A stretch of DNA of 19,305 bases from Acidobacterium sp. (GTDB lineage: Bacteria; Acidobacteriota; Terriglobia; Terriglobales; Acidobacteriaceae), in contig PMAM01000073.1 in the NCBI GenBank assembly GCA_003152595.1, positions 2,270 to 21,574 of the forward strand, in the 5' to 3' direction. The translations under genes were made by a program, and so were the position numbers. The notes below the pieces were generated by a model. That model saw only the letters and a program-made list of their open reading frames with translations, was not told the origin of the DNA and made no database searches. Positions 13,171 to 19,305 of this stretch are shown in pieces (the stretch's first letter is position 1; each line of letters starts with the position of its first letter).

Positions 13171-16100
13171 TCAGAAGAACGCTTTCAGCGCGATCTGCAC
13201 GATGCGATAATCCGCCGATTCCGTGGTGTTACTGGTGGCAGTGCCCACCGTCTGGCGGATGCTGCCGAACTGGTTGGTGGGTGTACTGGAATATGTCAGG
13301 TTCGGATCGGCCAGCTGCGCATGGTTGAACAGGTTGAAGAATTCGCCGCGGAGCTGGAAGCTGAAGTTCTCATGCGAGGGAAGCGGAGTGAAGTTCTTCA
13401 GCAGGCCAGTGTCCACATCCTGAAGATCCGGGCCACGCCAGTTATTTTTGCCCGTATTCCCATAGTTTCCTGGCGCCGGTGCGGCAAACGCCCCGATGGT
13501 TTGCATCCACGCCACGCAGTGTGCAACGCCGCCGAGGCATCCACCACGCTGGCTCGATGGCCCCTGCTTGCCGAACTGACTGGCGGGGCCGACGTAGTCT
13601 GCGCGATCGAGATTGTTCCCGGTCTGCGAATAATCCGATCCAGCCAGAATGGTCAACGGATCGCCTGACGTAAAGGAGTAAATACCGGTCCACTGCCATC
13701 CGCCGGCAACATTCCGGACGAACCCGTTGGAACCGATCAGTTTGGGAAGGTTCCAGACAAACGAGCCCACGAAGCGTTGCCTGTGATCGAGCGCGGAATA
13801 TCCGGTTTCGAAGGCGTGCTGCCGTGGATCGTAGAATGACATGCCCGACCCGATGCTCGATCCGATGTCGGTGATCCCGCCATTCTCAGCCAGTCCGTAA
13901 TCCATAGTTTTGGAATACGTGTAGTTGGCCAGCAGAGTGATCCGGTTCAGAATGCCGGTTCCGGCCGCCGGGCGTTTTTCCAGATCGACCTGGAAACCGT
14001 TGTAGCCATTGGCGCCGTTGTTGCGATTTTGATAGATGATGCCAAGCGGCTGGTAGGGCCGCCGCGCCTGCAGCGACGCGGTGCTGCCCGCCGTATAGAT
14101 GCCGGGGTTCAGGTTGACGTCCTGCCTGAGGTGAACGCCACGGGTTCCGACATAAGAGAGGTGCAGTACCGTATCGTTGCGCACCTGATATTCCCAGGTA
14201 GCGTTCCAGTCGTAGATTTCAGGCGTGGTCCACCTGACCCCCGGCTGCAGGCCGAAAACGGTCGGGTTGGCCACAAAGGTGGCGTTCTTGGGTACGTTCG
14301 CCAGCGTGTAGCGCAGCGGGAAGTTGGCCGTGAAACTCGGATAATTCACCTCGGGATTGGACAGAGGGCCAATCTGCGAAGCTCCGGTGGTTGAATCGTT
14401 CAGGTCGATGCGCAGGCTGAACGGTGGCGAAATCGACGCGTCGTTCAGGAACAATCCCGGCAGCCGCGAGTAATAGAAGAGCCCGCCGCCGGCGCGGAGC
14501 GACATTTTGCCCGAGCCGGTCATATCCCAGGCAACGCCGACGCGCGGAGCGAAGTTGTTGAAGTCACCGGCTTCTCCGCGATCCGGAACGCTGACTCCGT
14601 TGTACTTATCGCCGATGAAGAACACCCCCGGGGGGGCACTCGGAACGATGGAAGAATGAACACCGGCAAGGTTAGCAGCGGGGAAGAACTGCTCGATGCG
14701 GCCCCAGATTTCCTTCATTACCTGCTGGGGCTCCCAGCGCAGTCCGTAGTCCAGAGTCAGGCGCGGCGAGAGCTTCCACTTGTCATTGCCGTACAGACCC
14801 ATGGGGTTCTCACGCGAGTCAGAGTAATTTCCCGAGGTCTGGCTGAAGGTGTGCTGGTAGCCGAGCAAAAAGCTGGCCATCGAGAGGCCTGTCACGTCCT
14901 TTGTAAAGTTGAAGTTGCCATTCTCGAAGTCGGTGTTTCTGACGTTGGACTGATCCAGTTCCAGATCGTAACCGAAGGTGAGATTGTGCTTCCCTTTGTT
15001 CCAGGCCAGCACTTCACGCAGGTCGCCGGTATTGCGAATGAACCTGCCGTCGGTGAAGTTGCCGAGGGTGAAGTCACTCTGGACAGCGAAGCTGCGGATA
15101 CCGCTCTGGCTCGCCGGCAGTTGCCAGATGCTGGAACCGAAGGTCTTCATGTCCGGCACCGTACCTCCGGGGCCACCTTGCTGGCCGCGATCGGAAGACG
15201 CGCGCACGATGCCGAGGACCAGGCTGTTGACCACATTCGGCGTAAAGATCCGCGTGTAGCCAACCGCCCAGTTCTGTGTCTGCACCGTGGAGCCCGGCCC
15301 GGCGGTGAGGATGTCCTTACCGTCATAGGTGGGCGCATGCACATAGCGGTCGAGATAGAAGCGGCCAAAGAGCCGGTCCTGGCCCCGGAATACCTGATCG
15401 AAGCGCGCGAGGTACTCGTCGAAGTTCTGCTTGATGGGCGTGGCATAAGTGACAGAGCCACTCGCCGAGGCCGAGGAAACCGGCAGTAGCTTGGCTATAT
15501 TGAGTGCTACCGGATCCAGCGGCCCGATGTTGCTGTTGCTGGCATAGGGGGTATGCGTAAAGGGATTGATGATCGGCGTCGAATAGTTAGAGAAGTCTCC
15601 CGTCAGGTTCGCCGCCGTCGGAATAATTGCATTGGTCGCGTTGTTGGCGCTGCGGATGATCGTTTTTTGCCAGCCACCGAAGATGAAGGTGGTGTTCTTG
15701 TGAATCGGGCCGCCGATGGTGGCGCCGAACTGATTGCGCTTGAGCGGGTCCTTTGCATTGGCGAAGTAATTCCTCGCGTTGAAGACCCGGTTGCGGACAA
15801 ATTCGAAGGCGTCGCCGTGCCAGCTGTTGGTGCCGGATTTGGTCACGACGTTCACCACCGCGCCGGCGTTGTTGCCATACTGTGCGTCGAAACTGTTGGT
15901 CTGCACGCTGAACTCCTGCAGCGCGTCAGGAAACGGGAAGGGATTATTGGTGTTGCTCATCAAGTCTTCGTTGTCCGCCCCGTCCAGGTTGTAGCCGATC
16001 TGGTCCGGCCGGGTGCCGTTGACCGAAATCGCTTCGGCGCCCGGAACCTGTTTCGTGTCTCCCTGCTGCGTGCCCGCATTGCTGGCCGCCAAATTTACAG

Positions 16101-16614
16101 CGCCGGGCACCAGCAGCGTCAGGTCGGCGGCGTTTCTGCCGTTGAGCGGAATATCCACCAGGCGCGACTGCTCAATCACCTGGCCGAGCACGGGGCTGAC
16201 GGTGTTGACCTGCACGGCGGATGTTTCGACGATGACGCGCTGGGTCGTTGCGCCGACCTCCAGCTTCACGTCCATGTCGCGGATCTGATCGGCCAGCAGT
16301 ACGATGTTCTGGTCGTAGCTCTTGAATCCCTGCGCTTCCACGGTGACCGAATAGGTCGCCGGCGGCAGCGACGGGACGTTGAACTGGCCCGCGCCGTTGG
16401 TCGTGTCGGTTCGCGTCACCGAGGTGTTGAGCTCTGTGACCTTGATGTGCGCCCCGGACACGACGGCACCCTGCGGATCCGTCACCGTACCGGTGATAGA
16501 ACCGTTGCCGGTTTGAGCGAAGGCGTACCCGCTGAACGCCAGCAGCATCACTGAAAACAACGCGCCGAAACGCAAAATCGGGCGGATTGCTCCTCCAAAA
16601 GTCTCCTGATTCAT
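13171..16614 (-). CDS. Oar-like TonB-dependent receptor with carboxypeptidase-regulatory-like domain
   Basis: The product is 1147 residues. A signal peptide (about 1-33, ending YAFA) is followed by a beta-sandwich carboxypeptidase-regulatory-like domain (about 36-120: GSITGTVTDPQGAVVSGAHI, GAGQFNVPSLPPATYSV). The TonB plug is about 140-290 (RLVDIPLNGRNAADLTLLVPG, SVNGTRPDQIGYNLDGADNED, QYGNNAGAVVNVVTKSGTN). A long outer-membrane beta-barrel runs to the end, which finishes ALKAFF with the terminal aromatic residue expected of barrel proteins. This is the receptor type greatly expanded in Acidobacteria; substrates are often carbohydrate polymers or peptides, but none can be assigned here. GGAGGGG lies 6 nt before the ATG. 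It has a strong promoter, its own terminator, and no adjacent hydrolase or SusD-like partner. Confidence 0.95.
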   Translation of the reverse strand: MNQETFGGAIRPILRFGALFSVMLLAFSGYAFAQTGNGSITGTVTDPQGAVVSGAHIKVTELNTSVTRTDTTNGAGQFNVPSLPPATYSVTVEAQGFKSYDQNIVLLADQIRDMDVKLEVGATTQRVIVETSAVQVNTVSPVLGQVIEQSRLVDIPLNGRNAADLTLLVPGAVNLAASNAGTQQGDTKQVPGAEAISVNGTRPDQIGYNLDGADNEDLMSNTNNPFPFPDALQEFSVQTNSFDAQYGNNAGAVVNVVTKSGTNSWHGDAFEFVRNRVFNARNYFANAKDPLKRNQFGATIGGPIHKNTTFIFGGWQKTIIRSANNATNAIIPTAANLTGDFSNYSTPIINPFTHTPYASNSNIGPLDPVALNIAKLLPVSSASASGSVTYATPIKQNFDEYLARFDQVFRGQDRLFGRFYLDRYVHAPTYDGKDILTAGPGSTVQTQNWAVGYTRIFTPNVVNSLVLGIVRASSDRGQQGGPGGTVPDMKTFGSSIWQLPASQSGIRSFAVQSDFTLGNFTDGRFIRNTGDLREVLAWNKGKHNLTFGYDLELDQSNVRNTDFENGNFNFTKDVTGLSMASFLLGYQHTFSQTSGNYSDSRENPMGLYGNDKWKLSPRLTLDYGLRWEPQQVMKEIWGRIEQFFPAANLAGVHSSIVPSAPPGVFFIGDKYNGVSVPDRGEAGDFNNFAPRVGVAWDMTGSGKMSLRAGGGLFYYSRLPGLFLNDASISPPFSLRIDLNDSTTGASQIGPLSNPEVNYPSFTANFPLRYTLANVPKNATFVANPTVFGLQPGVRWTTPEIYDWNATWEYQVRNDTVLHLSYVGTRGVHLRQDVNLNPGIYTAGSTASLQARRPYQPLGIIYQNRNNGANGYNGFQVDLEKRPAAGTGILNRITLLANYTYSKTMDYGLAENGGITDIGSSIGSGMSFYDPRQHAFETGYSALDHRQRFVGSFVWNLPKLIGSNGFVRNVAGGWQWTGIYSFTSGDPLTILAGSDYSQTGNNLDRADYVGPASQFGKQGPSSQRGGCLGGVAHCVAWMQTIGAFAAPAPGNYGNTGKNNWRGPDLQDVDTGLLKNFTPLPSHENFSFQLRGEFFNLFNHAQLADPNLTYSSTPTNQFGSIRQTVGTATSNTTESADYRIVQIALKAFF

Positions 16615-16642
16615 TGACCCCTCCTCAGCTAAACAGTTCTTT

Positions 16643-16687
16643 CCATCGATTTTTGTTTGGTATGTGAACTATGCATCTTCTCGATGG
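16643..16687. repeat. 7-bp inverted repeat in the receptor leader
   Basis: CCATCGA (16643-16649) and TCGATGG (16681-16687) flank 31 nt between the receptor promoter and its ribosome-binding site. They would form a stem near the 5' end of the mRNA. Whether it regulates translation or stability is unknown. Confidence 0.35.
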
Positions 16688-16693
16688 CACGTC

Positions 16694-16722
16694 ACTTTAC
16701 CCGGGCCCCGAGCCACTGTCAA
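16694..16722 (-). promoter_or_regulatory. Strong sigma70-type promoter of the TonB-dependent receptor
   Basis: On the minus strand, TTGACA (16722-16717) and TAAAGT (16699-16694) are separated by exactly 17 bp. The -35 box is a perfect consensus and the -10 matches 4 of 6. It would give a leader of about 70 nt before the ATG at 16614. Confidence 0.75.
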
Positions 16723-16804
16723 TACGAAATTCTCGCGGGGTAGCTAATCTGTGACGGTTGGCAGGGGAGGGGTTACCACGATCGCAGGGTGTCCGGTGCA
16801 TTTG

Positions 16805-16837
16805 CCTGCTATTGTTGTTGATAACAACAATAGCAGG
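16805..16837. repeat. Perfect 33-bp palindrome (15-bp arms, GAT centre)
   Basis: CCTGCTATTGTTGTT (16805-16819) and AACAACAATAGCAGG (16823-16837) are exact reverse complements around GAT. The inner part is AT-rich in a GC-rich setting. It could be a protein-binding operator, a cruciform or hairpin, or a recombination-type site. No T-run follows, so a simple terminator is unlikely. It sits about 100 bp before the CoA-transferase remnant. Confidence 0.85.
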
Positions 16838-16940
16838 ATCGCCGCCTTCATGGGGCTGTCCTGTTTCGCGCCGGCGTCCGGGCCGTTCACTCCTTGTAAA
16901 CGTAGCTGAACTCGACGCTTGTACTCCTGGGGCCGGGACC

Positions 16941-17112
16941 ATGAATCCGTCTGAAGCGCAGGAAGGGAATCGCCCGCCGTCTGGCGCGATCCAATCGGCT
17001 CTCGATTCTATCCGGGTTATCGAACTGACCGAGGCTCTCGCCGGTCCCCGGTGCGCCATGCTGCTCGGCGATCCTGGCGCTGAGGTGGTGAAGGTCGGGC
17101 GTCCCCAGAAAG
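16941..17112 (+). pseudogene. 5' remnant of a CaiB/BaiF (class III) CoA-transferase gene
   Basis: From ATG 16941 the frame reads MNPSEAQEGN and then, at residues 20-55, ALDSIRVIELTEALAGPRCAM followed by LLGDPGAEVVKVGRP. This is the canonical N-terminus of family III CoA-transferases (usual form LDGIRVLDLTxxLAGPxxxxxLGDLGAEVIKVExP), which move CoA between carboxylic acids. After about residue 57 the similarity stops and the translation becomes Cys/Arg-rich nonsense, although the frame stays open to 17387, overlapping the glnA start in another phase. Intact members are about 380-450 residues, so over 85 percent is missing. The break near 17100-17115 looks like a deletion or rearrangement that joined the fragment to the glnA upstream region. 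The exact end is approximate. Confidence 0.72.
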
Positions 17113-17353
17113 GTTGTGCAGCTTTCCCGGTGCCTGATAACGTTTGCCAATCTCCCCGATCACAAATTTTTATACAAGGAAATCTTCATATCGCGGGCGA
17201 TACCCTGATTTCGAAACGCCACGATCCTCATAACGTCCCTTGCTGCAGTCACTTTCCCGCCCGGCGCATTCGGGTTGGATCCGCCTGCTGCAGCGGTACG
17301 CATGACGGGTTCAGCTGGCGGCCACGACCAATCTATTGCATTCAAGGAGAAGC
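17113..17353 (+). promoter_or_regulatory. glnA upstream region with a candidate promoter
   Basis: This stretch after the CoA-transferase break has no gene. TTGCCA (17144-17149) and TTTATA (17169-17174) are 19 bp apart, a possible but long-spaced sigma70 promoter, leaving a leader of about 170 nt. I see no clean sigma54 site (GG-N10-GC) near the start. TGCTGCAG occurs twice, around 17242 and 17286. AAGGAG at 17344-17349 is the glnA ribosome-binding site, 4 nt from the ATG. Confidence 0.3.
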
Positions 17354-18784
17354 ATGTCGACTGAATATCGGAATTTTCTGGCGCTGAGTTACGGGGAGCT
17401 GGAGGAACTGAACCTAAAGGCGAAGGAGCAGCGGCGGAATCGGGTGGATGCTGGAAAGATCCAGGAAGAGCGGCTGAAATTTCTCACCGATCACAAGGAC
17501 ATCAAGGCGGTGACGGTGCTCTTCTGCGATCTGGAGGGCCGGCTGCACATGCTGGACTACGACAAGAAATTTCTGCTGAAGGCGTATGAAAACCTGACGT
17601 TCGACGGGTCGTCGATTCGCGGCTTTACCGCGCAGAAAGAGAGCGACCTGCGGCTGGGAATCGACTGGAGCGCGTTTTACTATGCGCCGGCGGACATCTT
17701 CGGTGCGGGCAAGGTGATGGTGTTTGGCGACGTCATCGACAAGGACGGCTCGCCGTACGGGGGCGACACGCGCGGGCTATTGAAGACCCTGGCGGCGCGC
17801 CAGTTCGAGAAGAATCAGTACACGCTGAACGCGGCCAACGAGATCGAAGGCTTCCTGTTCGCCGGCATCGATGCGGAGCGGACGTTCCAGACCACGGGCA
17901 AGTTTGAGTATGTGAACACAGGTGGCTACTATCATTCTCTCCCGGGCGATCCGCTGCGCACGTTCATCGACACGGTCGCGGAAGTGCAGCGCGCGATGGG
18001 CTTCGAGAACGAGAAGGATCACCCCGAAGTGGCGCCGTCGCAGTTCGAGATCAACTACGGCTACGGCGAAGTCGTGGCAGCGGCCGATCAGATCCAGCTC
18101 TACAAGCTGATTTGCCGGCAGGTGGCGACGCGGCTGGGCATGACGGTGTCGTTCCTGCCCAAGCCCGTGGTGGGTGTGAATGGGAGCGGGATGCACACGA
18201 ATGTCTCGATCAGCAAGGATGGCAAGAACCTGTTCTGGGATCCGAAGGGGCAGGAAAAGCTGTCGGCGATGGGATGGGAATTTGTGGACCGCATCCTGAC
18301 GCATGGCAACGATATTTGCCTGCTGCTGAACTCGAGCGTGAACGCATACCGGCGGCTGGATCCGCACTTTGAGGCGCCGAACCAGCTCAAGGCGTCGGCG
18401 GTGGATCGCGGCTCGATGATCCGTATTCCGATCGGAAACGAGCGGTCCATGCGCGTGGAAGTGCGGTCGGTGGCTCCGGATGCGAATCCGTACCTGGTAA
18501 TGCTCGCGGTGTTCCAGACCGGGATCGAGGGCGAGACGGCGAAGGTGGCGAACCTGCGTCAGGCGGAGCGGTATCTGCCGGACAACATCTACACCGCGCT
18601 GGACGACTTCCGGTCGGCGTCGTGGACGACGAAGCTGCTGGGCGAGGACGTGAAGAGCCGCTACGCAGACCTGAAGCAGGGGTCGGCGGATCGCTGCGCG
18701 CGCCTGCTGGGCACGTTCGTGAAGCCGTCGGAGGTGCAGTTCCATCACGAGGTGTACAACCAGTTCCTCTGGAACCAGTTCTGA
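17354..18784 (+). CDS. glnA: Glutamine synthetase, type I
   Basis: The product is 476 residues and makes glutamine from glutamate, ammonia and ATP. An N-terminal beta-Grasp domain (about 50-130) includes FDGSSIRGF (83-91). The catalytic domain follows, with metal and substrate residues in EIEGFLF (163-169), HPEVAPSQFEINY (223-235), VNGSGMHTNVS (275-285), the DRGSMIRIP arginine region (351-359) and RVEVRSVAPDANPYL (367-381). AAGGAG precedes ATG 17354; an in-frame ATG at 17336 is less likely. The usual NLYDLPPEE adenylylation loop with its tyrosine is absent; the segment reads VANLRQAERYLPDNIYTALDD, so control by GlnE-type adenylylation is unlikely. It is followed by a small membrane gene and amt, an ammonia uptake and assimilation block. 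Confidence 0.95.
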   Translation: MSTEYRNFLALSYGELEELNLKAKEQRRNRVDAGKIQEERLKFLTDHKDIKAVTVLFCDLEGRLHMLDYDKKFLLKAYENLTFDGSSIRGFTAQKESDLRLGIDWSAFYYAPADIFGAGKVMVFGDVIDKDGSPYGGDTRGLLKTLAARQFEKNQYTLNAANEIEGFLFAGIDAERTFQTTGKFEYVNTGGYYHSLPGDPLRTFIDTVAEVQRAMGFENEKDHPEVAPSQFEINYGYGEVVAAADQIQLYKLICRQVATRLGMTVSFLPKPVVGVNGSGMHTNVSISKDGKNLFWDPKGQEKLSAMGWEFVDRILTHGNDICLLLNSSVNAYRRLDPHFEAPNQLKASAVDRGSMIRIPIGNERSMRVEVRSVAPDANPYLVMLAVFQTGIEGETAKVANLRQAERYLPDNIYTALDDFRSASWTTKLLGEDVKSRYADLKQGSADRCARLLGTFVKPSEVQFHHEVYNQFLWNQF

Positions 18785-18834
18785 GGACTGGCCGTCCACG
18801 CGGACGCGCCTGCGGCGCAAAAGCGAAAACACAA

Positions 18835-18859
18835 ACGCCCCGGTGAAATGCCGGGGCGT
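18835..18859. terminator. Hairpin after glnA, probable terminator or partial terminator
   Basis: ACGCCCCGG (18835-18843) pairs perfectly with CCGGGGCGT (18851-18859), loop TGAAATG. The plus-strand tail (CTCCTTGC) is poor in T, so some read-through to the downstream amt block is possible. The minus-strand side is richer in T (TTTGTGTTTTC). Confidence 0.6.
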
Positions 18860-18946
18860 CTCCTTGCTGCGGGTCCGGCCGTGTGGAATCACGCAGAGCT
18901 GATGTTTCGTTCGCGTATCATCGCGTCATACTCACGGGGAAAAGAG

Positions 18947-19126
18947 ATGAAGCTTGCAGGCTTAGGTTTGCTGGTTTCCGGATGGATCGTCGCAGTGGCC
19001 GCGCTGTGCCTGCTGCCGCAGCTGGCGCTGCGCGCTGGTTTCGTCGTCGCGGGTCTGCTGGTGGAAGGGCTGGGGCTTTTCCTGGTCGGCCGCGCTCATC
19101 TGGAATCGCTCGGAGCGCGTGAATGA
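18947..19126 (+). CDS. 59-residue two-TM protein between glnA and amt
   Basis: The product starts MKLAGLGLLVSGWIVAV and ends AHLESLGARE. Two hydrophobic helices (about 3-24 and 29-50) are joined by a short Arg-containing turn, so it is probably a helical hairpin in the inner membrane. GGGGA lies about 6 nt before the ATG. The longer open frame beginning at 18848 starts inside the glnA terminator hairpin and is not supported. Its TGA overlaps the ATG of the ammonium transporter gene (ATGA), which is strong evidence for real translation and coupling. A helper or regulatory subunit for the transporter is a reasonable guess, not shown. No family recognised. Confidence 0.78.
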   Translation: MKLAGLGLLVSGWIVAVAALCLLPQLALRAGFVVAGLLVEGLGLFLVGRAHLESLGARE

Positions 19127-19305
19127 CCGCCGACTCCACGCTTTGCCTGTTGCTTATTGCTGTATTGCCGCTGGCTCCGGCCGGGCTTGCGCTGGTGAAC
19201 TGCGGACTCAACCGCTCGCGCAGCGCCGCGCAGTCGCTGGTGGGCGCGCTGTGCCTGGGGGCCGTGGCGGCGGTGGTTTACTGTGCGTGGGGATTCTCGC
19301 TCGAA
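19123..19305 (+). CDS. amt: Ammonium transporter, Amt/MEP/Rh family (3' end outside window)
   Basis: 61 residues are visible, starting MTADSTLCLLLIAVLPLAPAG. The first helix is followed by LALVNCGLNRSRSAAQSLVG and a second helix, AVAAVVYCAWGFSLE. This is the Amt pattern at the end of helix 1 and into helix 2 (GL-x-R-x-(K/R)-N/S-x2, then W-x2-GFSL). Amt proteins are trimeric channels that conduct ammonium or ammonia across the inner membrane. The ATG overlaps the stop of the 59-residue gene by ATGA. Its place after glnA suggests shared nitrogen control. The rest of the gene, and whether a glnK-type PII gene follows, lies outside the window. Confidence 0.85.
   Translation, partial: MTADSTLCLLLIAVLPLAPAGLALVNCGLNRSRSAAQSLVGALCLGAVAAVVYCAWGFSLE

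Larger units (their letters stand above)
16615..16940. other. Gene-free stretch between the receptor and the CoA-transferase remnant
   Basis: This divergent region holds the receptor promoter and leader on the minus strand and the long palindrome at 16805-16837. I see no convincing open frame or RNA gene. The sequence beyond about 16740 may belong to the former control region of the truncated CoA-transferase gene. Confidence 0.5.

Noticed and set aside
14656..16554. Two plus-strand open frames (277 and 333 residues) opposite the TonB-dependent receptor
   Set aside because: They mirror the receptor codons, lack ribosome-binding sites and show no recognisable domain.
1..19305. CRISPR arrays, tRNA or rRNA genes, insertion sequences, prophage genes
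   Set aside because: No regularly spaced long repeats, cloverleaf-like segments, transposase motifs or phage proteins were seen on either strand. The tandem repeats found have 7-bp or 15-bp periods and no spacers.

Overview
The window is GC-rich bacterial chromosome and most resembles an Acidobacteriota genome (Terriglobia-like). The assignment rests on gene content: a large Oar-type TonB-dependent receptor with an N-terminal carboxypeptidase-regulatory-like domain, a duplicated orphan FtsX/MacB permease of the ADOP type, secreted proteins whose predicted mature ends carry LPDAP, and several small proteins that look like lineage-restricted acidobacterial families. This is inference from memory of protein families; no database search was run.

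Layout. 1-96 is the tail of an upstream gene. 198-512 (-) encodes a small Cys/His-rich protein. 513-926 is a long leader holding heptamer repeats, a possible attenuator and a short palindrome, followed by the ADOP permease (927-3350, +). A DUF4242-type protein (3535-3807, +) converges on a run of minus-strand genes: a 77-residue charged helical protein, then two paralogous secreted proteins (4252-5205 and 5367-6287). A good sigma70-type promoter at 6279-6307 probably drives a plus-strand run: a small helical protein, an RlpA/SPOR lipoprotein, serS and a one-TM protein. A LolA-like periplasmic protein follows after a repeat-bearing gap. A bidirectional terminator near 10000 separates this from minus-strand genes: two zinc-ribbon membrane proteins, a class 1 isoprenoid-synthase-like enzyme and the TonB-dependent receptor. 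The receptor has a strong promoter and its own terminator.

The right end is a nitrogen-assimilation block on the plus strand: a type I glutamine synthetase, a 59-residue two-TM protein, and the start of an Amt ammonium transporter whose ATG overlaps the small gene's stop codon. Between the receptor and glnA lies a non-coding stretch with a perfect 15-bp-arm palindrome and a broken 5' fragment of a CaiB/BaiF CoA-transferase gene.

There is no CRISPR array, rRNA, tRNA, phage module or intact mobile element that I can see. The least explained items are the mutually exclusive hairpins upstream of the permease, the 33-bp palindrome beside the CoA-transferase remnant, the dispersed short tandem repeats (7-bp and 15-bp periods), the lone isoprenoid enzyme, and the conserved-looking small membrane gene between glnA and amt.
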